A stretch of 5,751 bases of DNA from Deltaproteobacteria bacterium (lineage in GTDB: Bacteria; Desulfobacterota; Desulfobulbia; Desulfobulbales; BM004), in assembly GCA_019312685.1 (NCBI GenBank), contig JAFDCR010000321.1:1-5751 (forward strand), given 5' to 3'. Position 1 is the stretch's first letter. Each line of letters starts with the position of its first letter. Below, piece after piece: positions 5,532 through 5,751 of the stretch. The notes below the pieces were generated by a model. That model saw only the letters and a list, made by a program, of their open reading frames with translations. It did not search any database and was not told where the DNA came from. The position numbers were made by a program, and so were the translations under genes.

Positions 5532-5751
5532 TTATTCTTTCCTGTTCACCATATTCATAGCTGCCGTGATTCCCTTCCGCACAAAATTTTTTATTCCTTC
5601 TTCTGCTGCAGCCAGTCTCTGGCCGATCAGCTCCTGCTCATTGGGCTCGAAACTTGACAGAACATATTTCTCGGGGGGGATCGGTAGCAAGGGACGACCG
5701 ATACCTATTTTAAGACGCGGGAAATTCTTGGAACCGAGATGTTTAATACAG
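5532..5751 (-). CDS. pth: Peptidyl-tRNA hydrolase, C-terminal part (enters from the window edge)
   Basis: Pth releases tRNA from prematurely dropped peptidyl-tRNA by cleaving the ester bond. Only the last 72 codons and the TAA stop (5534-5532) are inside; the full protein is usually about 190 residues. The visible part reads IKHLGSKNFPRLKIGIGRP, the conserved tRNA-binding region of the family (FPRLRIGIGRP in many members), then PPEKYVLSSFEPNEQELI, and ends with a helix GIKNFVRKGITAAMNMVN, matching the usual C-terminal helix ending in AMN. The catalytic His, Asn and Asp residues lie upstream, outside the window. The stop codon lies inside a 14-bp palindrome (5523-5536). Confidence 0.93.
   Translation of the reverse strand, partial: CIKHLGSKNFPRLKIGIGRPLLPIPPEKYVLSSFEPNEQELIGQRLAAAEEGIKNFVRKGITAAMNMVNRKE

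Noticed and set aside
5436..5657. Plus-strand frame of 73 residues across the inverted repeat
   Set aside because: It covers the carD promoter, the hairpin and the antisense of pth, and resembles no protein.

Overview
The window carries seven protein-coding genes, all on the minus strand. In the direction of transcription (high to low coordinate) they are pth (3' end only), a carD/cdnL-type regulator, rluD, coaE, rho, rpmE and prfA (5' part only). The gene order, the short CarD protein of the CdnL type, the moderate-to-low GC content and the protein sequences suggest a member of the Desulfobacterota (the former Deltaproteobacteria, sulfate-reducer-like). This placement is inferred from family resemblance; no rRNA or other phylogenetic marker is present.

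Layout on the minus strand. Positions 5751-5532 hold the C-terminal third of peptidyl-tRNA hydrolase. Positions 5531-5336 are a structured spacer with a perfect 22-bp inverted repeat, an extended -10 promoter and a small hairpin with a U-tract ahead of carD. CarD (5335-4856) ends in a strong intrinsic terminator (4795-4753). RluD (4572-3592) and coaE (3565-2945) are 26 bp apart and are probably cotranscribed. A 584-bp non-coding stretch follows (2944-2361); it holds a near-consensus sigma-70 promoter about 400 nt ahead of rho. Rho (2360-1098) is followed by a 218-bp spacer with a promoter for rpmE (879-655). The spacer before prfA (539 to the window edge) contains a perfect 36-bp palindrome.

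Together this is a housekeeping cluster for gene expression: peptide-chain release (prfA), rescue of peptidyl-tRNA (pth), ribosome structure and modification (rpmE, rluD), transcription initiation (carD) and transcription termination (rho). One coenzyme A gene, coaE, sits among them.

The most notable observation is an in-frame TGA at codon 131 of coaE, an otherwise full-length, well-conserved gene. It falls where many relatives have Trp, and no frameshift accompanies it. Other points of interest are the long, C-rich rho leader with possible small reading frames, and two perfect inverted repeats that are not standard terminators. I found no mobile-element gene, CRISPR array, tRNA or rRNA, and no convincing new multi-gene system.
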